This document shows positions 19,427 to 27,783 of a DNA stretch of 64,000 nt, one piece after another. This stretch comes from Salinisphaera sp. LB1 (GTDB taxonomy: Bacteria > Pseudomonadota > Gammaproteobacteria > Nevskiales > Salinisphaeraceae): NCBI RefSeq assembly GCF_003177035.1, contig NZ_CP029488.1, positions 1-64,000 on the forward strand, written 5' to 3'. Numbering within the stretch: position 1 is the stretch's first letter; each line of letters opens with the position of its first letter. The notes below the pieces were generated by a model. It was not told where the DNA came from. It did no database searches and saw only the letters and a list, made by a program, of their open reading frames with translations. Position numbers and translations under genes: made by a program.

Positions 19427-20146
19427 CTACAGGCGATTTTTTGCCGCCATTTTGTCGCTGAATTCTGCCGGCTCCTGGCGAGTCGCACCGTCGTTGGTGT
19501 GTGACTCGCCGGGGCCGAAAGTGACCGGCGCCTCGGCCCAGACCTGATCGATTGCGGCCGGCGTGTCGTCCCGCTTTTCCTTGCCGGCCATATCAGTCAG
19601 ATTTTCCGGCGCCGGATCGGCACCGATCAGGCGGAGCAGCACGGTGAATACACTTGCGTAGCCGTTGTCGCGCTCGGCTAAACGTACGCTTACCCGTTGA
19701 AGCACATGGGTGGTTTCAGCCAGCCAGGTGCGCGCAGACTCCTCCGGAATCTGGGCACAGAACTCAAGCAGAACCGGGAGAAAATCCGGCAGCTCGCGGG
19801 TGTCGGTTTCGAGCCCGTGTTCGCTGTAGGCCTGCTTGAGTTCAATCATCGCCGGGCCACGGTCGCGCGATTCGCCGTAGACGTGTTCGAACACGTACAA
19901 CGACACCTTGCGGCCGCGGTCAAATGTTTCGACGTAGCGCGACTGAGCGTCATAAATATCCATCGCGCCCAGTCCCGTCACGAACGCCACAATCGCTTCG
20001 CGCTCGGCCTCACTCAGCTCATTGGTCGCGGCGAGTATGCCGGCCAATTCGTCGACGTGCTGCTGCAGGGTCGCGTCCGGATAATCTAAAAGCCGCGCCA
20101 GAGCCTGCAGCGGCCTTGCAAGCCGATGCTGTGGATCGGTGCTCAT
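19427..20146 (-). CDS. narJ: Nitrate reductase molybdenum cofactor assembly chaperone
   Basis: 239-residue cytoplasmic chaperone of the NarJ/TorD family. It binds apo-NarG and lets the molybdenum cofactor insert before membrane docking. Landmarks are LARLLDYPDATLQQHVDEL at residues about 14-32, SRYVETFDRGRKVSLYVFEHVYGESRDRGPAMIELKQAY at about 64-105, and ELPDFLPVLLEFCAQIP near 118-134. The C-terminal 45 residues are charged and variable. It is the third gene of the narGHJI order, with its GGAGG site inside the end of narH. Confidence 0.95.
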   Translation of the reverse strand: MSTDPQHRLARPLQALARLLDYPDATLQQHVDELAGILAATNELSEAEREAIVAFVTGLGAMDIYDAQSRYVETFDRGRKVSLYVFEHVYGESRDRGPAMIELKQAYSEHGLETDTRELPDFLPVLLEFCAQIPEESARTWLAETTHVLQRVSVRLAERDNGYASVFTVLLRLIGADPAPENLTDMAGKEKRDDTPAAIDQVWAEAPVTFGPGESHTNDGATRQEPAEFSDKMAAKNRL

Positions 20147-20148
20147 TA

Positions 20149-21696
20149 CTACACCTCCGATTTGGCGGAGGGTTCCGGCGGGTGTTCGCGCTGCTCCGGG
20201 CTCTTCGAGCCGAACAGATTACCGCGGGTCACGCCCTCGGTATGACAGCCATCGCCGAAGGAAAAGCCACAACCCGAGCGCTCGCCCCACGGATCGGCGG
20301 TCGCCTGTTCGCGATGACCGGTCGGAATAACAAATCGGTCTTCGTAATTCGCGATAGCCATGGTCTGATACATGTCGTCGACTAATTCGCGGGTCAGTCC
20401 GACCTGTTCCAGCACCGTCAAATTGGGTGCGTTATCGACGGTAAGGGAGCGCCGATACTTGCGCATCGCCAGCAGCCGGCGCAAGGACTGGATGATGGGT
20501 TTTTCCTCACCCGCAGTCAGCAGGTTAGCTAGATACTTGACCGGGATCTTGAGTGAGCCGATATCCGGTATCTCGCCGTCGGCGGCAATATTGCCGGCAT
20601 CGGCGGCCGCCTGAACCGGCGACAATGGCGGCACGTACCACACCATCGGCAACGTGCGATATTCCGGGTGCAGCGGGAACGCCACCCGCCATTCCTTGGC
20701 CATTTTGTAGACCGGCGAGCGTTTGGCCGCTTCCAGCCAGTTGTCGGGCACACCGTCGGCCCGCGCCTGGGCCTGTATTTCCGGATCGTGCGGATCCATG
20801 AAAATATCCATCTGGGCTTCGTACAGATCGGCCTCGTTAGCCACGCTGGCCGCGTCCTTGATCCGGTCGGCGTCGTAAAGCATGACGCCGAGATAACGAA
20901 TCCGCCCGACACAGGTTTCCGAACACACGGTCGGTTGACCGGCCTCGATGCGTGGATAGCAGAAGATGCACTTTTCCGATTTGCCGGATTTCCAGTTGTA
21001 ATAGATCTTCTTGTAGGGGCAGCCGGAGATGCACATGCGCCAGCCGCGGCAGCGGTCCTGGTCAATCAGCACAATCCCGTCCTCGTCGCGCTTGTAGATC
21101 GCTCCACTCGGGCAGGACGCCACACAGGACGGATTCAGACAGTGCTCGCACAGCCGCGGCAGGTACATCATAAAGGTGTGTTCGAACTGGCCGTAGATCT
21201 CGGTCTGGATGTTGGCGAAGTTATAGTCACGTTTGCGCTTGGCGAACTCGCCGCCGAGGATTTCTTCCCAGTTCGGCCCCCATTCGATCTTGTCCATCGG
21301 CTGGCCCGTGATTGCCGAATAGGGCTTGGCCGTTGGTTGGGCTTTCGACGCCGGCGCCTTCTGTAATCGCTGGTAGTCGAAATTGAACGGTTCGTAGTAG
21401 TCGTCGATCTCGGGCAGGTGCGGATTAGCGAAGATCTTGGCGAAGAGTCGCCACTTGCCACCCTGTTTTGGCGTAATCTCGCCGTCCCCGCGGCGCACCC
21501 AGCCCCCTTTCCAGCGGTCCTGGTTCTCCCAGTCCTTGGGATAGCCAACCCCGGGCTTGGTCTCGACGTTGTTGAACCACATGTACTCCGCGCCTTCGCG
21601 CGAGGTCCAGACGTTCTTGCAGGTCACCGAGCAGGTATGACAGCCGATGCACTTGTCGAGATTCAGGACCTTGCCGATCTGAGCTCGGATTTTCAT
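20149..21696 (-). CDS. narH: Respiratory nitrate reductase beta subunit (iron-sulfur)
   Basis: 515-residue electron-transfer subunit. The start ATG at 21696 (MKIRAQIGKVLNLDKCIGCHTCSVTCKNVW) follows a GGAGG-containing site; an upstream in-frame extension is spurious. Four cysteine clusters are visible: CIGCHTCSVTC; CEHCLNPSCVASC; CRGWRMCISGC, with Trp in place of one Cys as in the 3Fe-4S site; and CIFC...CSETC. It carries electrons from NarI to NarG on the cytoplasmic face. It lies in the usual place after narG. Confidence 0.97.
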   Translation of the reverse strand: MKIRAQIGKVLNLDKCIGCHTCSVTCKNVWTSREGAEYMWFNNVETKPGVGYPKDWENQDRWKGGWVRRGDGEITPKQGGKWRLFAKIFANPHLPEIDDYYEPFNFDYQRLQKAPASKAQPTAKPYSAITGQPMDKIEWGPNWEEILGGEFAKRKRDYNFANIQTEIYGQFEHTFMMYLPRLCEHCLNPSCVASCPSGAIYKRDEDGIVLIDQDRCRGWRMCISGCPYKKIYYNWKSGKSEKCIFCYPRIEAGQPTVCSETCVGRIRYLGVMLYDADRIKDAASVANEADLYEAQMDIFMDPHDPEIQAQARADGVPDNWLEAAKRSPVYKMAKEWRVAFPLHPEYRTLPMVWYVPPLSPVQAAADAGNIAADGEIPDIGSLKIPVKYLANLLTAGEEKPIIQSLRRLLAMRKYRRSLTVDNAPNLTVLEQVGLTRELVDDMYQTMAIANYEDRFVIPTGHREQATADPWGERSGCGFSFGDGCHTEGVTRGNLFGSKSPEQREHPPEPSAKSEV

Positions 21697-21766
21697 GAGG
21701 ATGCCTCCGAATAAACAGGGGTCGTCGATCGCGGCCACGCGGTAAGCGAGGTGTATGGAACAGCAC

Positions 21767-24700
21767 TCATCGCACGTATTCCTGCTGCTTGATGCTCTCG
21801 TCGTCCCCTTCCAGCCAGTCCACACGATCCATCTTGCGGACGATCACGAAGTCGTCGCGGTTAGAGCCGACCGTGCCGTAGTAGTTGAAGCCGTAGCTTT
21901 GCTGGGCATAGCCGCCGATCATATGCGTGGGTTTGATCAGCGTGCGGGTTACCGAGTTGTGAATGCCGCCACGATTGCCGGTGATCTCCGAGCCGGGCGT
22001 GTTCACGGTGCGGTCCTGGGCGTGATACATCAGCGCCATGCCTTCGCGCACGCGTTGCGACACGACCGCTCGCGCCACTACTGCGCCGTTGATGTTGTAG
22101 CCCTCGATCCAGTCGTTGTCCTCGATCCCCGCACGCTTAGCGTCGACTTCCGAAATCCAGATGATCGGCCCGCCGCGGGACAGCGTGAGCATGATCAAAT
22201 TATCGGTGTAAGTGCTGTGAATTCCCCATTTTTGGTGTGGCGTGATCCAGCTCAGCACGATCTCGGTGTGGCCGTTCGGCCGGGTGTTCATGATCGTCTT
22301 CCAGGTCTTGGTATTGACCGGCGGCCGATAGGTTGTGAAACCCTCGCCGAAAGCGCGCATCCACTGATGGTCCTGGTAGAAATGCTGGCGTCCGGTCAGC
22401 GTGCGCCAGGGAATCAGCTCGCGTACGTTGAGCATGCTGCCGTTGTAAGAGACTTCTTCGGACGACATGCCGGACCAGATTGGCGAGGTGATGACTTTGC
22501 GCGGTTGGGCAACGATATCGCGGAACGTGATGTGCTCCCCAGCCCGGGGGGCAGCCAGATGAGCGTGCTCGCGACCGGTTGCTTCCGACAACGCGGCCCA
22601 AGCCTTCATAGCCACCTGACCGTTGGTTGTCGAGGACAGCGACATGACGGTATCGCAAGCTTGGATCGCGTTTTCCATGCGCGGTCGGCCGGCACTGTTC
22701 AGGCCGTGCACGGCGCCAAGCTGGGCGATTTCGCCGGCGGTTTCCCAAGCGAGGCCCTTTTCTTCGTTACCGTGGGCCTCCAATGCCGGGCCGAGCGAGT
22801 TATAGCGCTCATAAGTCGCCGGATAATCGCGTTCGACGATTTTTATGGACGGCATCGTCTTGCCCGGCAGGGGTTCGCAATCGCCCTTGTGCCACTCGGC
22901 GGCGTCAAAGGGCTGGCCCAGTTCACCGGCAGAGTCGTGCATCAGCGGCCGAGTGACCAGGTCTTGCTCCACGCCCAACCGACCTTCGGCGAGCTTTGAG
23001 AATGAGCCGGCGATGCCTTTGAAGATTTCCCAGTCGGAGCGCGATTCCCACGCCGGATCGACCGCCGCCGACAGCGGATGGATGAACGGATGCATATCTG
23101 TCGTGTTCAGATCGTCTTTTTCGTACCAGGTCGCGGTCGGCAGCACGATGTCCGAATACAGACAGGTCGAGGACATCCGGAAATCCAGCGTAACCAGCAG
23201 ATCGAGCTTGCCTTTCGGCGCTTCTTCGTGCCAGACCACTTCCTCCGGACGCTGGCCACCCTCGGTGCCCAGATCCTTCGCCTGGACGCTGTCGTCGGTC
23301 CCCAGAAGATGCTTCAGGAAATATTCGTGGCCCTTGCCTGAAGCGCCGAGCAGGTTCGAGCGCCAGACAAACATGTTGCGCGGCCAGTTTTCGGGCGCAT
23401 CTGGATCCTGGCAGGCCATTTCCAGCTCGCCGCTCTTCAGTTGCTCGACCACATATTCGGCCGGATCGCGCCCCGCTTCGACCGCCTCGCGGGCCACGGT
23501 TAACGGATTGCGGTTGAGCTGGGGCGCCGACGGCAGCCAGCCCATGCGCTCAGAGCGTACATTGTAGTCGATAAGGCTACCGGTCCATTGTTTCGGATCG
23601 GCCAGCGGGGAAAGAATCTCATCGACGCCCACCTGTTCATAACGCCATTGATCGGAATGCGCGTAAAAGAACGAAGTGCCGTTCATCTGGCGCGGCGGAC
23701 GCAACCAGTCCAGGGCAAAGGTCACCGGGAGCCAGCCGTCGAGCGGCCGAAGATTTTCCTGGCCGACATAGTGGGCCCAACCGCCGCCGGAGACCCCCAC
23801 GCAGCCACACATCATCACCATATTGATGATGCCGCGGTAGTTCATGTCGTTGTGGTACCAGTGATTCAGGCCCGCGCCGAGGATCACCATCGACTTGCCT
23901 TCGGTTTTGGCAGCAGTTTCGGCGAAGCGGCGCGCGGTATGCACCACATGCGCGGCCGGTACACTGGTAATCGTTTCCTGCCATGCTGGCGTATAGGGCA
24001 CGTTATCGTCGTAGCCGGTGGCGGTACCGTCGTCGAAGCCGCGGTTTACTCCGTAATGAGCGATCAGCAGGTCGTAGACCGTGGCCACCAGCGCGGTCGT
24101 GCCGTCGGCCTGGGTGACACGCGTGACCGGCACTCGGCGCCAAAGCACGTCTTCCTGGACATTGGCCGTGTACTGTTCGTGCGCAAAACCGCCAAAGTAA
24201 GGAAAGCCAACCAACGCGGTGTCGTCACCATAGTCGATGAAGCTCAGTCGTGAGTGAATCTCGGCGTCGTCGGCGGTTTTCTGCTCAAGGTTCCAGCGCG
24301 TGCTCTTATCCCAGCGAAAGCCGATCGAGCCGTGCGGAACCGCCGGCGCGTCGCTGGTCTCGTCCCAGACCACTGTCTTCCAGTCGCCGTGCTCTATGGC
24401 ATTCGTGGTCAGATCGCTGGCGCGCAGAAACCGCCCCGCGACATGGCCATCGCCGTGCTCGTCAAGCTTGACCAGCATCGGTAGATCCGTGAGGCGGCGA
24501 CAATAATCCTGGAAATACGAATTGGGGTTGTCGACGTGGAATTCTTTCAGGATCACATGGCCTATCGCCATTGAGAGCGCGGCGTCGGTTCCCTGTTTGG
24601 GCGACAGCCAGAGGTCCGCGAACTTGGTGTTCTCGGCATAATCCGGCGAGCAGACCACAATCTCAGTGCCGTTGTAACGGGCCTCGGTCATGAAGTGGGC

Positions 24701-25492
24701 GTCGGGCGTGCGCGTCTGCGGCACGTTGGAGCCCCACATCATGATGAACTTACTGTTGTACCAGTCGGCCGATTCCGGCACATCGGTCTGCTCGCCCCAG
24801 GTCATAGGTGAGGACGGCGGCAAATCGCAGTACCAGTCGTAGAAAGACAGCATCACCCCGCCTATCAACGACAGATAGCGCGCGCCCGACGCAAAGGAGA
24901 GCATCGACATCGCAGGAATCGGCGAAAAGCCTGCGATCCGGTCCGGCCCCCAGCGTTCTATGGTATGCACGTTGGCCGCAGCGATCATCTCGTTGACCTC
25001 GGCCCAACTCGACCGAACCAAGCCGCCCAAGCCCCGACGCTGCTGATAGCTACGGCGTTTGGACTCGTCGTCGACGATCGATGCCCAAGCCGCCACCGGA
25101 TCGGCGTAAGCCGTCCGTGCCTCGCGCCAGAGCTTGAGCAGCGTGGCACGCACCAGCGGATATTTCAGTCGGTTGGCGCTGTAGATGTACCAGGAATAAC
25201 TTGCGCCGCGCGGACAGCCGCGTGGCTCGTGGTTTGGCAGATCAGGCCGAGTGCGGGGATAGTCGGTCTGCTGGGTTTCCCAGGTCACCAGTCCGTCCTT
25301 GACGTAGATCTTCCAGGAGCAGCCCCCGGTGCAGTTCACGCCATGCGTCGAGCGCACGATCTTGTCGTGCTGCCAGCGCTGACGATAGGCTTCTTCCCAC
25401 GCCCGGTCATCGCTACTGGTCTCCCCATGCCCGTCGGCAAACACATTTTGCCGACGTTTGAAATAAGTCAGTCGATCGAGGAAATGGCTCAT
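21767..25492 (-). CDS. narG: Respiratory nitrate reductase alpha subunit (molybdenum catalytic)
   Basis: 1241-residue catalytic subunit that reduces nitrate to nitrite in the cytoplasm. ATG at 25492 (MSHFLDRLTYFKRRQNVFADGHG) follows AGGAGCC. The N-terminal cluster has His and Cys ligands (THGVNCTGGCSWKIY). The Mo-ligand Asp lies in WGSNVPQTRTPDAHFMTEARY near residue 260. Further bis-MGD binding regions are NHWYHNDMNYRGIINMVMMCGCVG and FRMSSTCLYSDIVLPTATWYEKDD. There is no twin-arginine signal, as expected for Nar. Nothing suggests damage. It is the first enzyme gene after narK. Confidence 0.98.
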   Translation of the reverse strand: MSHFLDRLTYFKRRQNVFADGHGETSSDDRAWEEAYRQRWQHDKIVRSTHGVNCTGGCSWKIYVKDGLVTWETQQTDYPRTRPDLPNHEPRGCPRGASYSWYIYSANRLKYPLVRATLLKLWREARTAYADPVAAWASIVDDESKRRSYQQRRGLGGLVRSSWAEVNEMIAAANVHTIERWGPDRIAGFSPIPAMSMLSFASGARYLSLIGGVMLSFYDWYCDLPPSSPMTWGEQTDVPESADWYNSKFIMMWGSNVPQTRTPDAHFMTEARYNGTEIVVCSPDYAENTKFADLWLSPKQGTDAALSMAIGHVILKEFHVDNPNSYFQDYCRRLTDLPMLVKLDEHGDGHVAGRFLRASDLTTNAIEHGDWKTVVWDETSDAPAVPHGSIGFRWDKSTRWNLEQKTADDAEIHSRLSFIDYGDDTALVGFPYFGGFAHEQYTANVQEDVLWRRVPVTRVTQADGTTALVATVYDLLIAHYGVNRGFDDGTATGYDDNVPYTPAWQETITSVPAAHVVHTARRFAETAAKTEGKSMVILGAGLNHWYHNDMNYRGIINMVMMCGCVGVSGGGWAHYVGQENLRPLDGWLPVTFALDWLRPPRQMNGTSFFYAHSDQWRYEQVGVDEILSPLADPKQWTGSLIDYNVRSERMGWLPSAPQLNRNPLTVAREAVEAGRDPAEYVVEQLKSGELEMACQDPDAPENWPRNMFVWRSNLLGASGKGHEYFLKHLLGTDDSVQAKDLGTEGGQRPEEVVWHEEAPKGKLDLLVTLDFRMSSTCLYSDIVLPTATWYEKDDLNTTDMHPFIHPLSAAVDPAWESRSDWEIFKGIAGSFSKLAEGRLGVEQDLVTRPLMHDSAGELGQPFDAAEWHKGDCEPLPGKTMPSIKIVERDYPATYERYNSLGPALEAHGNEEKGLAWETAGEIAQLGAVHGLNSAGRPRMENAIQACDTVMSLSSTTNGQVAMKAWAALSEATGREHAHLAAPRAGEHITFRDIVAQPRKVITSPIWSGMSSEEVSYNGSMLNVRELIPWRTLTGRQHFYQDHQWMRAFGEGFTTYRPPVNTKTWKTIMNTRPNGHTEIVLSWITPHQKWGIHSTYTDNLIMLTLSRGGPIIWISEVDAKRAGIEDNDWIEGYNINGAVVARAVVSQRVREGMALMYHAQDRTVNTPGSEITGNRGGIHNSVTRTLIKPTHMIGGYAQQSYGFNYYGTVGSNRDDFVIVRKMDRVDWLEGDDESIKQQEYVR

Positions 25493-25550
25493 GAAGTGGC
25501 TCCTGAAGAAACCGTCTGAATATCCGCCGTGACCCGGCAGGCCGTTGTCG

Positions 25551-26906
25551 TCACGTTGCGCTGCTAGTGGCAACCGAGTCCTGAGCCCGCTGCTCTCGCT
25601 TCAATGCTGCAATCAGCACACCGGTGAGTGCGATACTCGCAAGTGCCAGCACGACGTAGACCACAAACCCCCAGGCATAACCGGCCGGGCCAAACCATTC
25701 CACGAACTGACCCAGCAACGGCGGCACCGCGAAACCGCCGAGCGCGCCGAGACCGCCGACCCAGCCGGAGGCGCCGCCGACGGCATCGGGCACATAAGTG
25801 GGCACCATGCGGAATACAGCCGCGTTGTTGACGCCCATGCCGATCGCGATCCCAATTTCTCCAATAATCGAAATCACGAACACGCCCGAAAATGTCATCA
25901 TCAACGCGCCGACCAGCAGTATCAGCAGTGAAGCCACCGCCACGCGCTCACCGCCCAGGCGATCGGCCCAGCTTCCGCCTGGTACCCGGATCAGCGAGGA
26001 CAGCAACGAGAATCCCGCGGTCAGAATGACCGCGGTCCAGTGCGTGGTGTGAAAAAAGGTTTGCCAGTAGGTCGCCAGCCAGGCGGTCAACGCCAGAAAA
26101 CCACCGAACGTGGTGAAATACAGCAGCACCAGCGGCCAGGTGCGCCATTGCTTGGCCGCTTCGACGAGCGCGCGAAAGGCGTTGTCCTGCGGGAACAATG
26201 CTTGGTCTTGAGCAGTGGCGGCGGCGCGCGCCTCACCTCGGGAAACACCGCTCTTGCGAAACTGGAAATAAGGCGCGTTGTGGCCGAGCACAAAATACAG
26301 CACTATCCCGGCGAGCACGATTGCGATCGATATCAGGTACGCCGCCCACAGCCCCCAAAACGCAATAATTGCCGGGAGAATAAGCGCCACCAGACCTGGC
26401 GACGTGTTGCCGAGTCCGGCGTACGTCCCCAGCGCCCAACCCTGGCGCTCTTTCGGAAACCAGTACGACACCTGGCCGATACCGACTGAAAACGTGGCAA
26501 TGCCACAACCGCCCAGCGCGCCGAAGAACAGCAGTAGCGGATAATACGACTGGGACAGGTGATTGGGATACAGCGTGAGTAGCATCCACCACAATCCGGC
26601 GATGCCGATCAACGACATGATCAATAGAATCAGAAACGGCAGCTTGCCGCCGTTGTTATCGACCCAAGCGCCAAACGGAATTCGTAATAAAGAACCGGTC
26701 AGCATCGGAATGGCGACCAGAAAACCCACCTGGCCCGGCGATAGTTTCATGACATCGATGAAGCTATGCGCGGTCGGCCCGAACAGCGATACGGCACCAA
26801 AGCCAATAAAAAAACCAAGCGTGGCGCCAAACAACGCTTTGTTCGGGCTGCCCACGATCCGGCGTGTATCCGGCACGCCGTTCCGAGTCGATGTAGCCAA
26901 TGCCAT
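25551..26906 (-). CDS. narK: Nitrate/nitrite transporter of the major facilitator family
   Basis: 451-residue transporter with about 12 transmembrane helices. NarK signatures are visible: FFIGFGAVSLFGPTAHSF in helix 1, and the glycine-rich repeats GTYAGLGNTSPGLVALILPA and GGASGWVGGLGALGGFAVPPLLGQF in the two halves. It imports nitrate by proton symport or exchanges nitrite. I cannot tell NarK1 from NarK2 type with certainty. AAAGGGGA precedes the ATG. The gene leads the operon, 87 bp downstream of a perfect FNR/DNR box. Confidence 0.95.
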   Translation of the reverse strand: MALATSTRNGVPDTRRIVGSPNKALFGATLGFFIGFGAVSLFGPTAHSFIDVMKLSPGQVGFLVAIPMLTGSLLRIPFGAWVDNNGGKLPFLILLIMSLIGIAGLWWMLLTLYPNHLSQSYYPLLLFFGALGGCGIATFSVGIGQVSYWFPKERQGWALGTYAGLGNTSPGLVALILPAIIAFWGLWAAYLISIAIVLAGIVLYFVLGHNAPYFQFRKSGVSRGEARAAATAQDQALFPQDNAFRALVEAAKQWRTWPLVLLYFTTFGGFLALTAWLATYWQTFFHTTHWTAVILTAGFSLLSSLIRVPGGSWADRLGGERVAVASLLILLVGALMMTFSGVFVISIIGEIGIAIGMGVNNAAVFRMVPTYVPDAVGGASGWVGGLGALGGFAVPPLLGQFVEWFGPAGYAWGFVVYVVLALASIALTGVLIAALKREQRAQDSVATSSAT

Positions 26907-26992
26907 TCCCCTTTATCTTGCCAAGACAACGCAGACGAGCAATCTCACCGCTCTATTAGCTGCCACTCTGGCAGTTGTCGGCAGGCCCCGCC

Positions 26993-27006
26993 TTGATCTA
27001 GATCAA
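26993..27006 (-). promoter_or_regulatory. Perfect FNR/DNR-type box upstream of narK
   Basis: TTGATCTAGATCAA matches the FNR consensus TTGAT-N4-ATCAA in both half-sites and is a perfect palindrome. It lies 87 bp upstream of the narK start, a distance that allows activation from about -41.5. Anaerobic or NO-responsive activation of narKGHJI-ppiC is inferred. The same 14 bases recur at 27560. Confidence 0.88.
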
Positions 27007-27047
27007 ACACATCGGCTCATTGCACGCAGCAGTCCAGTCAAAGGCCG

Positions 27048-27530
27048 GTGCGCTGGCAAATGGATCGACTGCTCGCGATTTCGTCGGTCATGGGGGCGCT
27101 GTCGTTGGCCCAGAATTTCGGGCTGTACCTGCTCGCCCGGGATGTGTTCGGGGTAGGGCTGGCCCAAACCCAGACGATGATGTTTCTGGCTTTTATCGCC
27201 GGCGGCCACCTGTTGCTGTTCGTCACGCGTTCACGACATCCCCTCTGGCGTCCGCCCTACCCGTCCTGGCAACTGTTCACCGCCATCGTGGGTACCCAGA
27301 TTGCAGGCGTGTGTTTTGTAACGTTCGGCTGGCTGATGCCGTCGATCTCCTGGGCGGCGATCGGTCTCATCTGGCTTTATGAAATCGCCTGGATGATGAT
27401 TATGAACTTTGCCAAGCTCGGCACTTATCGACTCGTCGAACAGCGCTCGCGCCATCATCGTCGGTTCCTCGGCGTGCTCACGGAATCCTTGCAGCCAGCG
27501 GCCACCCAGCGCCGCCGTCGAGGTTCGTAA
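27048..27530 (+). pseudogene. C-terminal fragment of a plasma-membrane H+-ATPase-like P-type ATPase
   Basis: The 160 residues hold the last transmembrane helices of a P3A-type proton ATPase: MDRLLAISSVMGALSLAQNFGLYLLARDVFG, then MMFLAFIAGGHLLLFVTRSRHPLWRPPYPSWQL, then GTQIAGVCFVTFGWLMP and WLYEIAWMMIMNFAKLGTYRL. The catalytic domains with the DKTGT phosphorylation site are missing, so it cannot pump by itself. It opens with GTG at 27048, soon after the first FNR box. It may be a remnant left by rearrangement between the nar and nor units. Confidence 0.75.
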
Positions 27531-27552
27531 TGGACGAGCCATCGCGGCCCAG

Positions 27553-27580
27553 CTACGCCTTGATCTAGATCAAGGCGTAG
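27553..27580 (+). promoter_or_regulatory. 28-bp perfect palindrome containing an FNR/DNR box, upstream of qNor
   Basis: CTACGCC-TTGATCTAGATCAA-GGCGTAG is a perfect inverted repeat of 28 bases whose core (27560-27573) equals the box at 26993. It lies about 211 bp upstream of the qNor GTG. The core fits FNR, DNR or NNR binding. The outer arms could form a hairpin and may also end transcription of the preceding fragment. Confidence 0.85.
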
Positions 27581-27783
27581 CTATCCGGACCACGATAAAC
27601 TTGGCAGCCGCCCTTGTCTCTGAATGGGTAGCCACGATTGGCGGACCGCCGCTGAAATCGCTGTCGGCCTATATTTTAAGGCTCTGCACGGCGAGGGATT
27701 CTCTGGCGCCTATTTTCGACTTTAGGACTTCAGACAAGTTCGAAACGACGCACCAAAGCAAGCCAAACGGGGGGAAATTAAAA

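Noticed and set aside
21755-22999. A 414-codon open frame antisense to the end of narG
   Set aside because: narG is intact and conserved on the other strand; the antisense frame has no family motifs.
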